NCBI GenBank assembly: GCA_914767715.1
Contig: OU612075.1
Coordinates: 20,026,001 to 20,090,000 of the forward strand
Length of the DNA stretch: 64,000 nucleotides
Direction: 5' to 3'
From: Membranipora membranacea
Taxonomy: Eukaryota > Bryozoa > Gymnolaemata > Cheilostomatida > Membraniporidae
Under the pieces are notes generated by a model that worked only from the letters and a program-made list of their open reading frames with translations, was not told the DNA's origin and ran no database searches. This document shows positions 37,801 through 47,863 of this stretch, piece by piece (position 1 is the first letter of the stretch; each line of letters starts with the position of its first letter). Made by a program: the position numbers and the translations under genes.

Positions 37801-38522
37801 CTAATACCGCACCAATAACATTCGGGACCCTTTTTTAGACATGGACAAAGTTTGATCATGGATGGCAGTTATGTTGTTTTTGCGTTTTAAGATAAATAAT
37901 TTGTTCAAAATTATATTCATGTATATTGATAGATTAAATGACTATGATTATATGCACACCAAAAGATATAATACAATAGTCAACAATAGGCAAGAGGTTG
38001 AATTGACATAAATGTTGATGCTCAGTTTTACTAAATAAGCAGTTCAGAGGTATCCTCCTGGAGGATGGAAGAGCTAAGCAAGGGATATATACCTTCTACA
38101 ATGATTAATTGCATTATGGATAGATAGTCCCCCTATCCCCACATAGATGAGGAAGTCGACACATTTATCATGATAAGTGACCAGCTGACTGAGTGATGAC
38201 TTGTGATGCGAGACTTGTAGGCATTAGAATCAATAAAGTCTGTCACATTTTTATGTTTGGCTAACATTAATTCTGAAATAAGCATTGCAGCTGTATGAGC
38301 CCACTCATATTGTAAATGGTAACCTTCCAGAGCTGTCAAAAATCAAAATACACCTATGGTCAATACTCAACAACAACTCACATTCATATGCCATGCACGT
38401 GAATACCGCAGTAGTGTCAGTGTTTGGGTTTCCCTCCGAAGAGTATATGAAGCTATCCAGATTAACATAAATGGTTTATATTTTACTCTTTGTGACCATC
38501 ATTCACTTAGGCCTAGGGTTAA
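34840..38522. other. unit 3 non-coding left part
   Basis: Diverged counterpart of 25940-29600. CACGTG modules at 35485 (CATGTG) and 37285. Frames at 34839-35111, 35092-35388 and 37245-37451 fall in repeated sequence and are not preserved in units 1 and 2. Confidence 0.5.
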
Positions 38523-39885
38523 GGTAATGTCAAAGACCGATCCGAATATCAACATATCATATACCGTTGGAAAGCTGCCGAGCTACTGAAAATGAATAAT
38601 TGAACAAAAACTTGATTCGATGACGTTGTGTCATTAAAGGGAGGAAATGAGGCAGAAGACGCTATTTTTGTCAAAGCAGATGGAGGAGTCAAATTAATTG
38701 CAAGAAATTTCAAAACTGGTGGAATGCATACTTAGAGATTGAGTTCATAGTAAAATTTGATTTTCTTTGATATATGACTAGTCTAAACTGACTTTTTACG
38801 TCACGCCATACAATGCATTTTTTTTGGTGAAGCCGTGAAAATATGTGAAATTTCAATCATTAATTCAGAACAGATCATAGGCTAGAAACAAAATTAATTA
38901 TGATTCTCCCTTAGAGTACACTTCAAATGTCATACATATTGACTTTCAAGAAACTGGGTTGCATATTGCGAAAACAGTAGACTCTCGAATACACCTGGTA
39001 TTTTTCGTAACTTTTGCATAATGTCAAATGTGCTGTCCAAATGACCATTATTGTGGCCAAACAAAGTTTTTTTGAAAGTTCTCACATACGAAGCCGCTTT
39101 TATTACCCATGGTGAACGCAGGAAATGCCAACAGATTTTTTCACTGCATCTTCGTTTTCCTTGAATTTAACGCAAAAGAATGGCCAAAAACACCTCAAAA
39201 GTCCCAAAAAATAGCTGTTTTTTGGCATTCTTTTGCATCAAATTCAAGAAAAAGGAAGATGCAGGGAAAAAATCTTTTGGCATTTCCTGTGTGCACCATG
39301 GCTAATGAAAGCGGCGTCGTATGTGAGAACTTTCAAAAAAACTTTGTTTGGCCACAATAATGGTCATTTGGACAGCACATTTGATGTTATGCAAAATTTG
39401 CAAAAAATATTAGCTGTATTCAAGAGTCTACTGTTTTCGCAATATGCAAGCTAATTTGTTGAAAGTTAATAGGTATGACATTTGAAGTGTACTCTAAGGG
39501 AAAATCCTAATTGATTTTGTTTCGAGCCTATGATCTGTTCCGAATTAATGATTGAAATTTCACATATTTTCACGGCTTCACAAAAAGAAATGCATTGTAT
39601 GGCGTGACGTAAAAAGTCAGTTTAGACTAGTCATATATCAAAGAAAATCAAATTTTACGATGAACGCAATCTCTAACTATGCATTCCACCTGGTTTGAAA
39701 TTTCTTGCATTTAATTTGACTCCTCCATCTGCGTTGACAAAAAAAGCGTTTGCTGCCTCATTTCCTCCCTAAAATGACACAACGTCATTGAATCAAGTTT
39801 TTGTTCAATTATTCATTTTCAGTAACTCGGCAGCTTTCAAACAGTATATGATATGTTGATATTCGGATCAGTCTTTGACATTACC
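38523..39885. mobile_element. 1363-bp near-perfect palindrome with TTAA target duplication
   Basis: Starts GGTAATGTCAAAGAC and ends GTCTTTGACATTACC. The sequence reads the same inward on both strands with few mismatches up to a ~28-bp centre near 39191-39218. TTAA flanks it on both sides (38519-38522 and 39886-39889). TTAA target choice is known for the piggyBac and Kolobok superfamilies; the GG...CC ends fit Kolobok better, but this is inference. No transposase. Frames on both strands here (39109-39360, 39233-39454) are by-products of the palindrome. Confidence 0.92.
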
Positions 39886-39889
39886 TTAA

Positions 39890-40975
39890 TACTAGAAGAA
39901 GCTGCAACACTAACAGATTTTTTGTGATAGTGTATTGCCTGTAGTACTGTTTGCAGTTTGAGCTACACTTAACACTACTGATAATGCATTAGTATAACAG
40001 CCGCAAACATGAGGTTCAGTACCGTAGCCTTTCATAGATATTTTTTATGGCGATGGCTTTTGGAAAACACCCCATTTTTTCTCAGAAGTTAATTCATATA
40101 GGCATTTTAATTAACATTACCATCAATGGTTGATGGCCTATAGCAGGATAAATCACTAGTCATGACCTGTTACAAACTAATGATGCAAGAGTAATGGTTT
40201 CCTGTCAAAAGGGGGAACGACTCCTGTAATATTAGTTTGGTAAATTTGCCAGAATTTATCATAGTATCAACATAGAGCAATGACCTTGTAGAAGCATACG
40301 GGAATTCAAACAATTCCATACATTTTAATACAAAAATGCTACTGCAGTATGAAGTTTATTTATTGATCGAATAATTAGAAATAAGTGTACTATGTCCTTG
40401 TTCTCGATATTGATAACCACTAAATTATCTGATCACGGTGGCATGGTTATGAAGCCTATTGAATAGATACAGGAGAGAACTATGAGACTGATTTATCACT
40501 AAACACTGATGATGCACCCTCGGTATATTGACAAGTAACCCGGACTACAAATAACCTGGAACTTAAACTGGAGTCACTCAATTGTCAGATGAATATAGCT
40601 TATTATGGTTTTAAGAACATTGTAATTTAAATGTAGTCTACGTGGGTGATGTAAAAAGTGAAATAAAAATATACAGGGTGTAACTCATTGTATATTCACA
40701 TTTTTACACAAAAAAAACACAATTATGCACATCCAATATTAACACTCGAGAAAAAATTATCAGGATATTTGTTAATGCGGTACGGTAAAATATATTTACA
40801 AAAGATTTATTTACAAACAATACAGAGTGGAATTATTTTGTCAGCATATCATATGCATGTATATAAAATGTTCAATGAGTAAGATGCAAGAGGTCAATGG
40901 GTAACGGAGAGGTAAAAACAAACCCAAGTGTGAAGAGAGAGGTCGGAAATGAAGGAAAGAATTATATACAAAGAT
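39890..40975. other. unit 3 middle, no gene
   Basis: From about 40540 it matches 29670-30080 (TTGTCAGACGAATAGAGC-like phrase). 39890-40540 has no counterpart in the other units that I can see. Confidence 0.45.
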
Positions 40976-41449
40976 TCATTCTTCATCACTCTCTTGTAAT
41001 GCTGGCATTATCTGGGCTCTATTATGATTAAAAGATGATGATAAGATGTTTTTCTTGACCTCTGGTGTCAACACTTTCTGCCACGATACAATGTCTTTGG
41101 ACGGAATAATTGTCAATAAATGTCCTGCATCGATGCCGTTTATGGGAGTTATCCTAAGTGTGTGATCGTCAATTTGTGTGACATGTGTTTGTTTGAGGTT
41201 GACGTATTTTTGGCAGGTGTTGCGTGGAGATTTTGAGCTTAATAACATGAAGTGATCATATCCGTTATTATAGACTTTTGCGCATACAGTAATTCTTCGC
41301 TTCTCTTCTGATACGATGGTGAGTATTTCAGATTTCTTGACATAGTCGGTCGAGTTTTCTTTATTATCTTGTTTCTGTTCAAAGAACTCCTTCGTAGTTG
41401 GTATTCTTGGATGAACTTGAACGTCTTCAGTAAAATCTGCTGGAGACAT
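40976..41449 (-). CDS. PH-like small protein family, member B3 (157 aa)
   Basis: Intact 157-residue protein starting MSPADFTEDVQVHPRIPTTK. ATG at 41447-41449 is 10 bases after a splice acceptor (GTTTGCAG). It keeps every family mark: HPRIPT near residue 14, RRITVCAKVYNNG, DHFMLLSSK, KYVNLKQTHV, LRITPINGIDAGH, LTIIPSKDI, a Trp helix (VSWQKVLTP) and ALQESDEE at the end. It lies in the oldest and most diverged unit, yet its reading frame and splice sites are intact while the DNA around it has collected many indels. That contrast suggests selection for the protein. Function unknown; a PH-like fold is my inference. Confidence 0.85.
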   Translation of the reverse strand: MSPADFTEDVQVHPRIPTTKEFFEQKQDNKENSTDYVKKSEILTIVSEEKRRITVCAKVYNNGYDHFMLLSSKSPRNTCQKYVNLKQTHVTQIDDHTLRITPINGIDAGHLLTIIPSKDIVSWQKVLTPEVKKNILSSSFNHNRAQIMPALQESDEE

Positions 41450-41459
41450 TGTGCTTATG

Positions 41460-41911
41460 CTGCAAACAAAAGTGAAAGTTATTAGTCAAAAGTTATCCAG
41501 TTATTTACCAGCAAACATACAAAAACACTCTTTTTCAAATTTAAAAATCCTGTTCTCTTAAGTCAAAAGCACGGATTTAATGTGTGAGACAAGATCTCAA
41601 ACATGATTAAACACAGTCATTTAGCGTAAGTATTTTTTCAGCAAAGAGCTAGTAGTAACTCTTACCTTTCTGTGATGCTTGGTCAAAAGAAGGATAATCT
41701 AAGTCACTCCTCTCTGTACTGTTGCTATATTGAAATGCTGTCTGAAGATAAATCAAATGTTTTTAGCTGTTACTGCCAGTTTTGTGCTAACAATCGCGCT
41801 CTTTCAATGCTGTGAACAATAATGATTGCTGACTGTTTATGTCTGCTTATTTATATCAGTTAAATGTGTGATGTCACACTATTGCTAAGAGAGGACTGCA
41901 CTGATAGCCTC
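41460..41911 (-). promoter_or_regulatory. intron, untranslated exon and promoter of B3
   Basis: Intron 41460-41665 (donor CAGAAAG|GTAAG at 41666). TATA-like CTGATATAAATAA at 41847-41859, CRE-like TGACATCA at 41869-41876, GATAGCCTC (plus letters) at 41903-41911. These elements persist in the diverged unit 3, which argues for function. Confidence 0.6.
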
Positions 41912-42299
41912 AGATTCCCAAGGATAGTTTGGGAGGTGATGGCGTTACCTCATCAATGGTTAGGAAGAAGATGACAGTGACTGAGGCTTTATGGATAGTT
42001 CCAATAACATGAGTGTTTTGTCTGCGCACCTTTTGAAATAATATGGGCCCTTGATATGCTATGCTGCAAGCAATTACTGGTTAGCCTTATAACATAGCCA
42101 CTTTTTTGTTTTAGTCAAAAACAAAAGACGAATAAATGGCTGTGTGACAAGGCTAATTACTAGTCCTCCTCTCCACATCCCAAAAGAGCATAGCAATCAA
42201 CAAACTCTTAGACCATATCAGTGTTGATGATGTTGTATTTGGTTGTTTGCCACATGCAAAAGTCCTAAACAGCAGGTAACATCAATGACATATTGAAAA

Positions 42300-43160
42300 T
42301 TTACATAGGGTAAAGTTTGGAGTCCAGTATAAGTTGGTCGGATTTTCAATTTTTTCAAAAATAAAATAAATGCTCATATATATATATATTTGTGAAAAAA
42401 TATTGAAAAATCAAGCTAAACTATCTGAGAGGGAAACTCATATAAATTGTCATTCAATCGAATGATAGAAAATTGACTATGATAATTACTATAATAATAA
42501 ACTAGAAAAATAAAATAGAATAATTAAATAATGAAATATATACATAAAATATGTTTTATTATTAATTTTATTTCATCATTATTTTCATAGTAAACTTTTA
42601 TCATTTGATTGAATGTCAAACTATTTGAGTTTCCCGGTCGGATAGCTTATGAAAATAATAATAAAATAAAACGATACAATATATATATATATATAAATTC
42701 ATATATATAAATATATTGTATACATATATGAATTTATATATATATATATATATAAATATATTGTATTGTTTTATTTTTTTACTTTTTTATATGGTATAAA
42801 AATAATGATCAAATAAAACGATACAATATATTTATATTGTATGGTTTTATTTTATCATTATTTATATAAACTATCCAACTGGGAAACTCAAATAATTTTC
42901 AAAAAAGTCTGTAAAAATAATAACAAAATAAAATAATACAAAATATATATACATTATATGTATATGTATATATATATATACATAAATATGTATATATATA
43001 TATAAATATACATATACATTAATACATAAATGTATATGTATTTTGTATTATTTTATTTTAATATTATTTTTATAGCTTTTTTATTATTATCATAGTTAAT
43101 TTTTATCATTTGATTGAATGTCAGACTATTTGAGTTACCCTGTCAGATAGTTTAGCTTGA
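42300..43160. repeat. expanded AT-rich hairpin cluster, unit 3
   Basis: At least four copies of the ~60-bp element (GATTGAATGTCA...CTATTTGAGTT, then TCNGATAG) in alternating orientation near 42400, 42600, 42870 and 43110. They are separated by long AT runs that are themselves palindromic (TATATATAAATTCATATATA near 42690; arms AAAACGATACAATATA and TATATTGTATNGTTTTAT). Confidence 0.75.
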
Positions 43161-43849
43161 TTTTTAATTATGTTTTCACAAAAAATATCCCACATACTTT
43201 ATATTCATTGAACTAAACATTGGTATAAGATCTTTTTATTTTCTTTTATTTGGTTTGTGCATTCAGTAAACATTAAAATTCAGACATAAATAAGCAACTA
43301 AAAAAAAGAGCAGAGGTATGGTCATGCAGTCTGATTAATCAAGATTAGAACTACTGCTGGAGCACTGAGGCAGGCCAGTCAATCTGACTTTAATTGCATT
43401 CATATGATTGGTAAAATCTATTCTTTAGATGATCATTTCATATTTTAAGACAATATCTTAATCATTTTTTCAATGACATATTCAATATAATATTACAATG
43501 CAACAATTGATATCAAATTGAGAAGTTTTTGTTCCATAACGTAGGTCAGCAATATAGAAATTTCTTGCAAGAACAGGATTTTTGATTGAAAATCACAACA
43601 GATGAACACCGATGGAAAGCAGGGCATTCATAATGATTTTTTAAGGATTTTGTTTGGGTACCAATGAAATCCCTCAGAAATATTGTCACAAGCCTTCAGT
43701 CTCAGATGACCAATTCATTCCTGCTTGGATATTGTCTGTAAAATTTCTTCTGCAAGGCACAACTGTAGCTCCAATGTATGTAAACCCGGGTATACATTTT
43801 TCATGGTCATCTTTATTGATTCTCTTAATCGCTATTGACTTATTTTGAT

Positions 43850-44400
43850 GCAGTCTGGATAATTTCATCAACTCTAAATGAAGTAAGCACAGAATGGTAG
43901 ACACTGCTGCTGTTTTCACGGGCACAGCAGCATGAGTGTGAGCTGTTGTTTTTTATGTATGTCATTCACTGAGAAATAAATTGAGTTGAGTGAGCAGTTA
44001 ATGGGGCGTAACCCCTCCACCTAGTGGCGGGTTTGAAAGGCAGCTTTTGGAACGTTCACCTGTTTTCAAAACTTTTTTGAAAACTTATGCTATCCTAATT
44101 TTCTCAAAATCAATACCAATCGATGAAATACCATTTTCTTAAAAGTAATAATTTGTGTCGCATATCTAAAATAACTAAAATTTAAATCAGCATTTCCCTT
44201 GTTCTGCTCAAAGTCTTTTTCCCGTTGCCAGTGGTCTTGATCCACCACTTCTTCTTCCTCACTGATGATTTTTATCTGTTTTTTTTAGAGCTGGACAAAT
44301 GAGACATTTAGTGAGCTAATGAACTCATAACCTTATTTTTAGAATGCTGATCTATTCAAGCTGCAATGTGACAGTCTTGCATGCAGTGCAAGTCGTCACT
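43850..44400. repeat. composite module at the unit 3 end
   Basis: TCTGGATAATTTCATCAACTC at 43854, a mutated CACGGG at 43917, GTTAATGGGGCGTAACC, then TTGATCCACCACTTC near 44238 and GTCTTGCATGCAGTGCAAG near 44374. It ends where the ankyrin pseudogene begins. Confidence 0.65.
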
Positions 44401-45100
44401 TGCAATACATCCTTCTTCTGGAGAAGCTGGTACCATTGATCTGCAATAACTGTGTCCTGTATCATCTTCATGATCTGTGAGTGACCCTTTCTCACTGCTT
44501 GGTGGAGTGGTGTTGCGTAATAGATTCCATCTTTAGATAACATATGGTACCACTGATGTGGAGAAAGTATCTGCTGAATCAGCCTCATAATCTCTCAGTG
44601 ACCTTTTTGAGCTGCTCTGTGTAGAGGCGGCGTACATATGCTCCCTGATATCTGCAGCAGGTGGTAGAGTTGTTGTTGATTAACCCGTCTTATTATCACC
44701 TTCGCACACTCTTCACTATGTAAACATGCCGAGTGAAGAGGTGTATCCAGCCAATAGTTTGGTACAGTCTGGAGTAGCTTATATTGCTCATCTCCCCCTA
44801 TACTCTCTAAGATTAATTCCACCCAATCACATCTCTGTAGCTCTATACACTCATTAAGTATATCTACTGAAGATAGTCCGTACTGAAGAGAGGTGAGCAG
44901 ATGAAGAGTCGTTTTGAGGTCTGTGTTCTGGATACACTCTTTGATAATAGGTTTCCTCAAACTATCCTCTACTGGAGGTAATTGCCTTTTCAAGAATTTG
45001 ACGACTTGATCGTCCAGCTTTGCCTCATCCCAGCAGAGTTTATTGTCTTCTCCTAACCAGATAGCATACCCAGTGGGTTGGTGTCTGCTGTAGCTGTCAT
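44401..45100 (-). pseudogene. long ankyrin-repeat gene, copy 1 (broken)
   Basis: The N-terminal module contains WLGEDNKLCWDEAKLDD and DLKTTLHLLTSLQYG. It is followed by ankyrin repeats (TPLHSACLHSEECAKVIIRR, PPLHRAAQKGH, TPLHQAVRKGH) with DQWYQLLQ-type inserts. Three faults are seen. A 1-bp deletion just after the start codon (ATG at 45098-45100, MTATADTNP then a shift) puts the rest out of frame. An in-frame TGA at 44595-44597 replaces a codon that is TGT (Cys) in the copy at 53.3 kb. The 3' part is cut off at 44400, where unit 3 begins. Members of such families usually act as protein-binding scaffolds in the cytosol; this one cannot make a full product. A divergent promoter candidate lies at 45340-45385. 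Confidence 0.85.
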
Positions 45101-45339
45101 GATACAAACAAGTATAAGTTAACCAGTAAGTCCTCAAAAAATTATTGCAGCCAAGAACATCTATACATAGCTATGAATGAGCTTCTCTCTGAGTGTAATT
45201 TTAAATTGCTACGCTGTACATGGACTTGTAAGTTGTAATTGTTTGAATAAGAACTGTATTTGCTCATATATTAATTTGGCCTCATATAACATCCATTTAT
45301 AGACAAGTCTCATATCCAATAATAGAGATTTACTAGCGT

Positions 45340-45385
45340 GTACCTCTGACTCCGCCCCTCTGATTGGACGACCAATCCGATTTGC
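45340..45385 (-). promoter_or_regulatory. candidate promoter with GC box and paired CCAAT boxes
   Basis: ACTCCGCCCCTC (45349-45360) is a GC-box-like stretch. Next to it GATTGGACGACCAATC holds two CCAAT boxes in inverted orientation, about 260 bp upstream of the ankyrin pseudogene start and about 45 bp upstream of the plus-strand ATG at 45420. The motifs are general vertebrate and invertebrate core elements; their use here is inference. Confidence 0.35.
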
Positions 45386-45419
45386 TATCTCAGGCTAATG
45401 ATATACAACACCACATACA

Positions 45420-45546
45420 ATGAGTGAATGCTCGATTATTATTATTTTGAATAAACTAGAACAGTTTTGCGACAGCATGGAAAGACACGCAGACGAGCTG
45501 GAAAGACAGCTATTACTCCCTATGAGGAGTCCCAGCAATTGGTCAT
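45420..45546 (+). CDS. candidate first exon of an unknown gene
   Basis: ATG at 45420 opens a frame of 42 codons plus one base, ending at a good donor (TCAT|GTAAGG at 45546/45547). The peptide has a hydrophobic start (SIIIIL) and a heptad-like helix with KLEQFCDSMERHADELERQL. Its exit phase fits the exon-like segment at 47754-47863, where joining would recreate a Cys codon. Without splicing the frame continues to 45611. No family is recognised. No duplicate exists in the window to test conservation, so this is weak. Confidence 0.25.
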
Positions 45547-45714
45547 GTAAGGTCAATAACCTGGTTGAATGGACTGTGCTTTGGGAGAACACAACTATGA
45601 GTAGTGAATAGAGAGCATGCGCACTAGTGCAAACAACCCATTCTTTTTTTGGGAAGATGGGATTGAACAAGCGGCTATTCACTGCCAGGCGATCGGCGCT
45701 GCAGGAGTTTTGGG

Positions 45715-45743
45715 TTGAAAGCTCCCACTGGGGGAGCTTTCAA
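45715..45743. other. perfect 12-bp hairpin
   Basis: TTGAAAGCTCCC and GGGAGCTTTCAA are separated by ACTGG. A perfect stem of 12 with a 5-nt loop, unlike the AT-rich hairpins elsewhere. It lies inside the predicted intron after 45546. Role unknown. Confidence 0.6.
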
Positions 45744-45959
45744 GGTTGATTGTTCCAGCCCATAGCACCCTCGGGTGTACACCTCTCCTCAATCTCTTTC
45801 TTATTACTAAATTTCGTGTCATTTGCAAATATTTTCTTTTCAGCCCACCTTATTACTTGTCATCACAGAATAAAACCAAAGAACAAGCTAATATGTACAT
45901 ATTGTCCTTGAACCTAACAAAGGCCCATTACCCACAGTCAACAAAAAGTCTCTAACTCA

Positions 45960-46160
45960 TCGGTTATAGCACATAGTTTAGGACAAACTCATAGGCATGT
46001 CTCAATCTGGAGTTGTCCATATGACTTCAAATAGGAGACAACTTCACCTCAACGATAAATCAAAAGATACTATAAGGCATCACTTGCGTTAATATAACGA
46101 TTAAATATAATTCACTCAACAACCACTTTGATCTAAGAAGATTCACTGCGTGCATTAAAT
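45960..46160. repeat. dispersed ~180-bp repeat, copy 1
   Basis: Shared phrases are ACTCATAGGCATGTC, GGAGTTGTCCATA, GAGACAACTTCACCTCAACG and CCACTTTGATCTAAGAAG. Other copies are at 47262-47440 and 54515-54735, in the same orientation. Confidence 0.7.
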
Positions 46161-46199
46161 GACAAAAATGATTATAGATCGATAGATATATAAAATCTC

Positions 46200-46639
46200 T
46201 CAGCTACCTTGTTCAGCTAGGCTGTGAAGAGGTGTTTAATTTACTGATATAAACTGTATCAGGGATCTGGAAGAGATGTCTAAGTTCAATCATAATCTAA
46301 GCAGACTTTCCAACAAATGAAGAAGCGTTTGCAATCCATTGTATCTGGTCTGGAGAAGCTTGTAGCGTCCATCTTCTCCGATGCTCCGCAGGATGATATC
46401 CATTACATCACATCCCTTTATACACTCAACAAGTATCCTGTGTGGTGCTTGTGATGGGAGGTCAATGTTTTGGAAACTGTTCTCAATAATGCATCGCGGA
46501 GTCCCTTGGTTTCTCTGTCGTTCTTTTCCAAGACGTTGCGCACTTGAGGATGCAATCTTGACTCTTTGAGGCAGAGTTTATTATTCTCTCCTAACCAGAT
46601 AGAATAGTTTGGCTGGTTTGAGTTCGCTGCAGCTGCCAT
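46200..46639 (-). pseudogene. short ankyrin-family relic, copy 1
   Basis: ATG at 46637-46639 starts MAAAANSNQPNYSIWLGEN, the same N-terminal module as the long copies. Near residue 40 a 1-bp loss relative to the 55-kb copy shifts the frame, and the first register ends at 46418. In the next frame the homologous stretch (ILVECIKGCDVMDIILRSIGE, then YKLLQTRYNG and LLHLLESLLRL) runs to a TGA at 46290-46292. Degraded ankyrin sequence continues to about 46200. It is the partner of the relic at 54985-55478. Confidence 0.75.
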
Positions 46640-47261
46640 AATTTTGTTTTGAAATAGTTTATTTCCCTGAAGTCCAGGTAAACAGCAAATAGCAAGGAGC
46701 TGCTAAACTTGGGTATGAAACTCTCCCCTCTGTATACTCTTTAGTCATGATTCAGTGCCTGTAAAAATTCTCAAAGGCTAGTGATTTATAATCCATAGAC
46801 ACTGATACACAGCATTGGGATTTTTGTCGGTAGCGTCAGAGGGTTCCTAAATAATGGGCCAATAATGTGTTATCTCATGGACAGTATTTCAACTTTGTCA
46901 CACACCATATATACTCATTCATGCTGTAACATGCTGATGGTGAGAAGTAGAAAAAGATGGACTGTCCCACCCTTCACCTTCACTTAAATAGCTGTTGTGA
47001 CCACTGATATATATTAAAATCATAACAATGGTTGTGACTCATGTAAACTATCCATAAAATTCTCCCAACTTGTTACATTACTTAAGGAATTCAATAATTA
47101 GATCCAGCCAAAAACAGGGGCTAAGAAGACAATAACATGCTCCAGTCTTGTTCTGTTGCAGCTTAGAGAGGCTTAGAGATTCCATTTTCAAAAATACAAT
47201 AAAAATTTCCCTTCATCATTTTACATATGGCACAATTTCAATTAATGGTCAAGCCCCTATT

Positions 47262-47440
47262 CCTCGGTCATAGCAGGAACTAACTCATAAGCTTGTCACA
47301 ATTGGGAGTCGTCCATACAACATCAAGTGTGAGACAACTCCGCATCAATGATAGATAGAAATATAATAGACATCACATGAGTAAAAATGTCATCGATTCT
47401 CAAAACATCCACTTTGATCCAGCAGAGTTCGCTTATTATT
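47262..47440. repeat. dispersed ~180-bp repeat, copy 2
   Basis: GGTCATAGCAGGAACTAACTCATAAGC then GGGAGTCGTCCATACAAC and GAGACAACTCCGCATCAATG, as at 45960 and 54515. Confidence 0.7.
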
Positions 47441-47753
47441 TTTAATTACTAATATCAACTGACTGACTTGGGATATAAATACACGCACTATCCAGTTTGT
47501 CATCATAACTAAATAAAACAAGACATTCACCCCTCATATGTTACCTGTCTTCTAAGTTCCTTTGCTCCCCCTATGTGTTTGGTCTGTTGCTGTTGCTGGT
47601 CTGAATATAATATTTATTACATAAATCCAATATTATGTTATCTCAAAGGTCTAGCTGTGTGAACTAAGCTCTGATCAGATATTCGGTGGTCTTCAATATC
47701 AAATTTTTTACTGTTGTGCCAATTTATTTTCCTTTTTTTTTCTGTTATTGCAG

Positions 47754-47863
47754 GTAGAACTACCTGTTTGTGTCTCCTGAGTCAGATGGTGACAGAAAAA
47801 GAGGAATCGGCTCGGGAAGAAAACATTCCATCACTTTGTACTGGCTCGATCAAAACTAATATG
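47754..47863 (+). CDS. candidate second exon of an unknown gene
   Basis: A 110-nt segment between a very good acceptor (long T tract, CTGTTATTGCAG) and a good donor (ATG|GTGAGC). One frame is open throughout, entering with two bases: RTTCLCLLSQMVTEKEESAREEN... The entry phase fits the exit of 45420-45546. No domain recognised. Confidence 0.28.

Larger units (their letters stand above)
34840..44400 (+). repeat. block B, unit 3 (older, diverged)
   Basis: Follows the order of unit 2 from about 25940 onwards with many indels: GTTGTTCCCTCACATGA-like phrase at 34900, the TTTTCATCCTGATT phrase at 36960, the gene at 40976, the hairpin cluster at 42300 and the module end at 44400. It lacks the 25-bp array. 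It gained a 1363-bp palindrome. The junction at 44400/44401 cuts into an ankyrin pseudogene. Confidence 0.8.

Noticed and set aside
39109-39454. Open frames on the plus strand in the palindrome
   Set aside because: They mirror each other across the hairpin centre and have no conserved counterpart.
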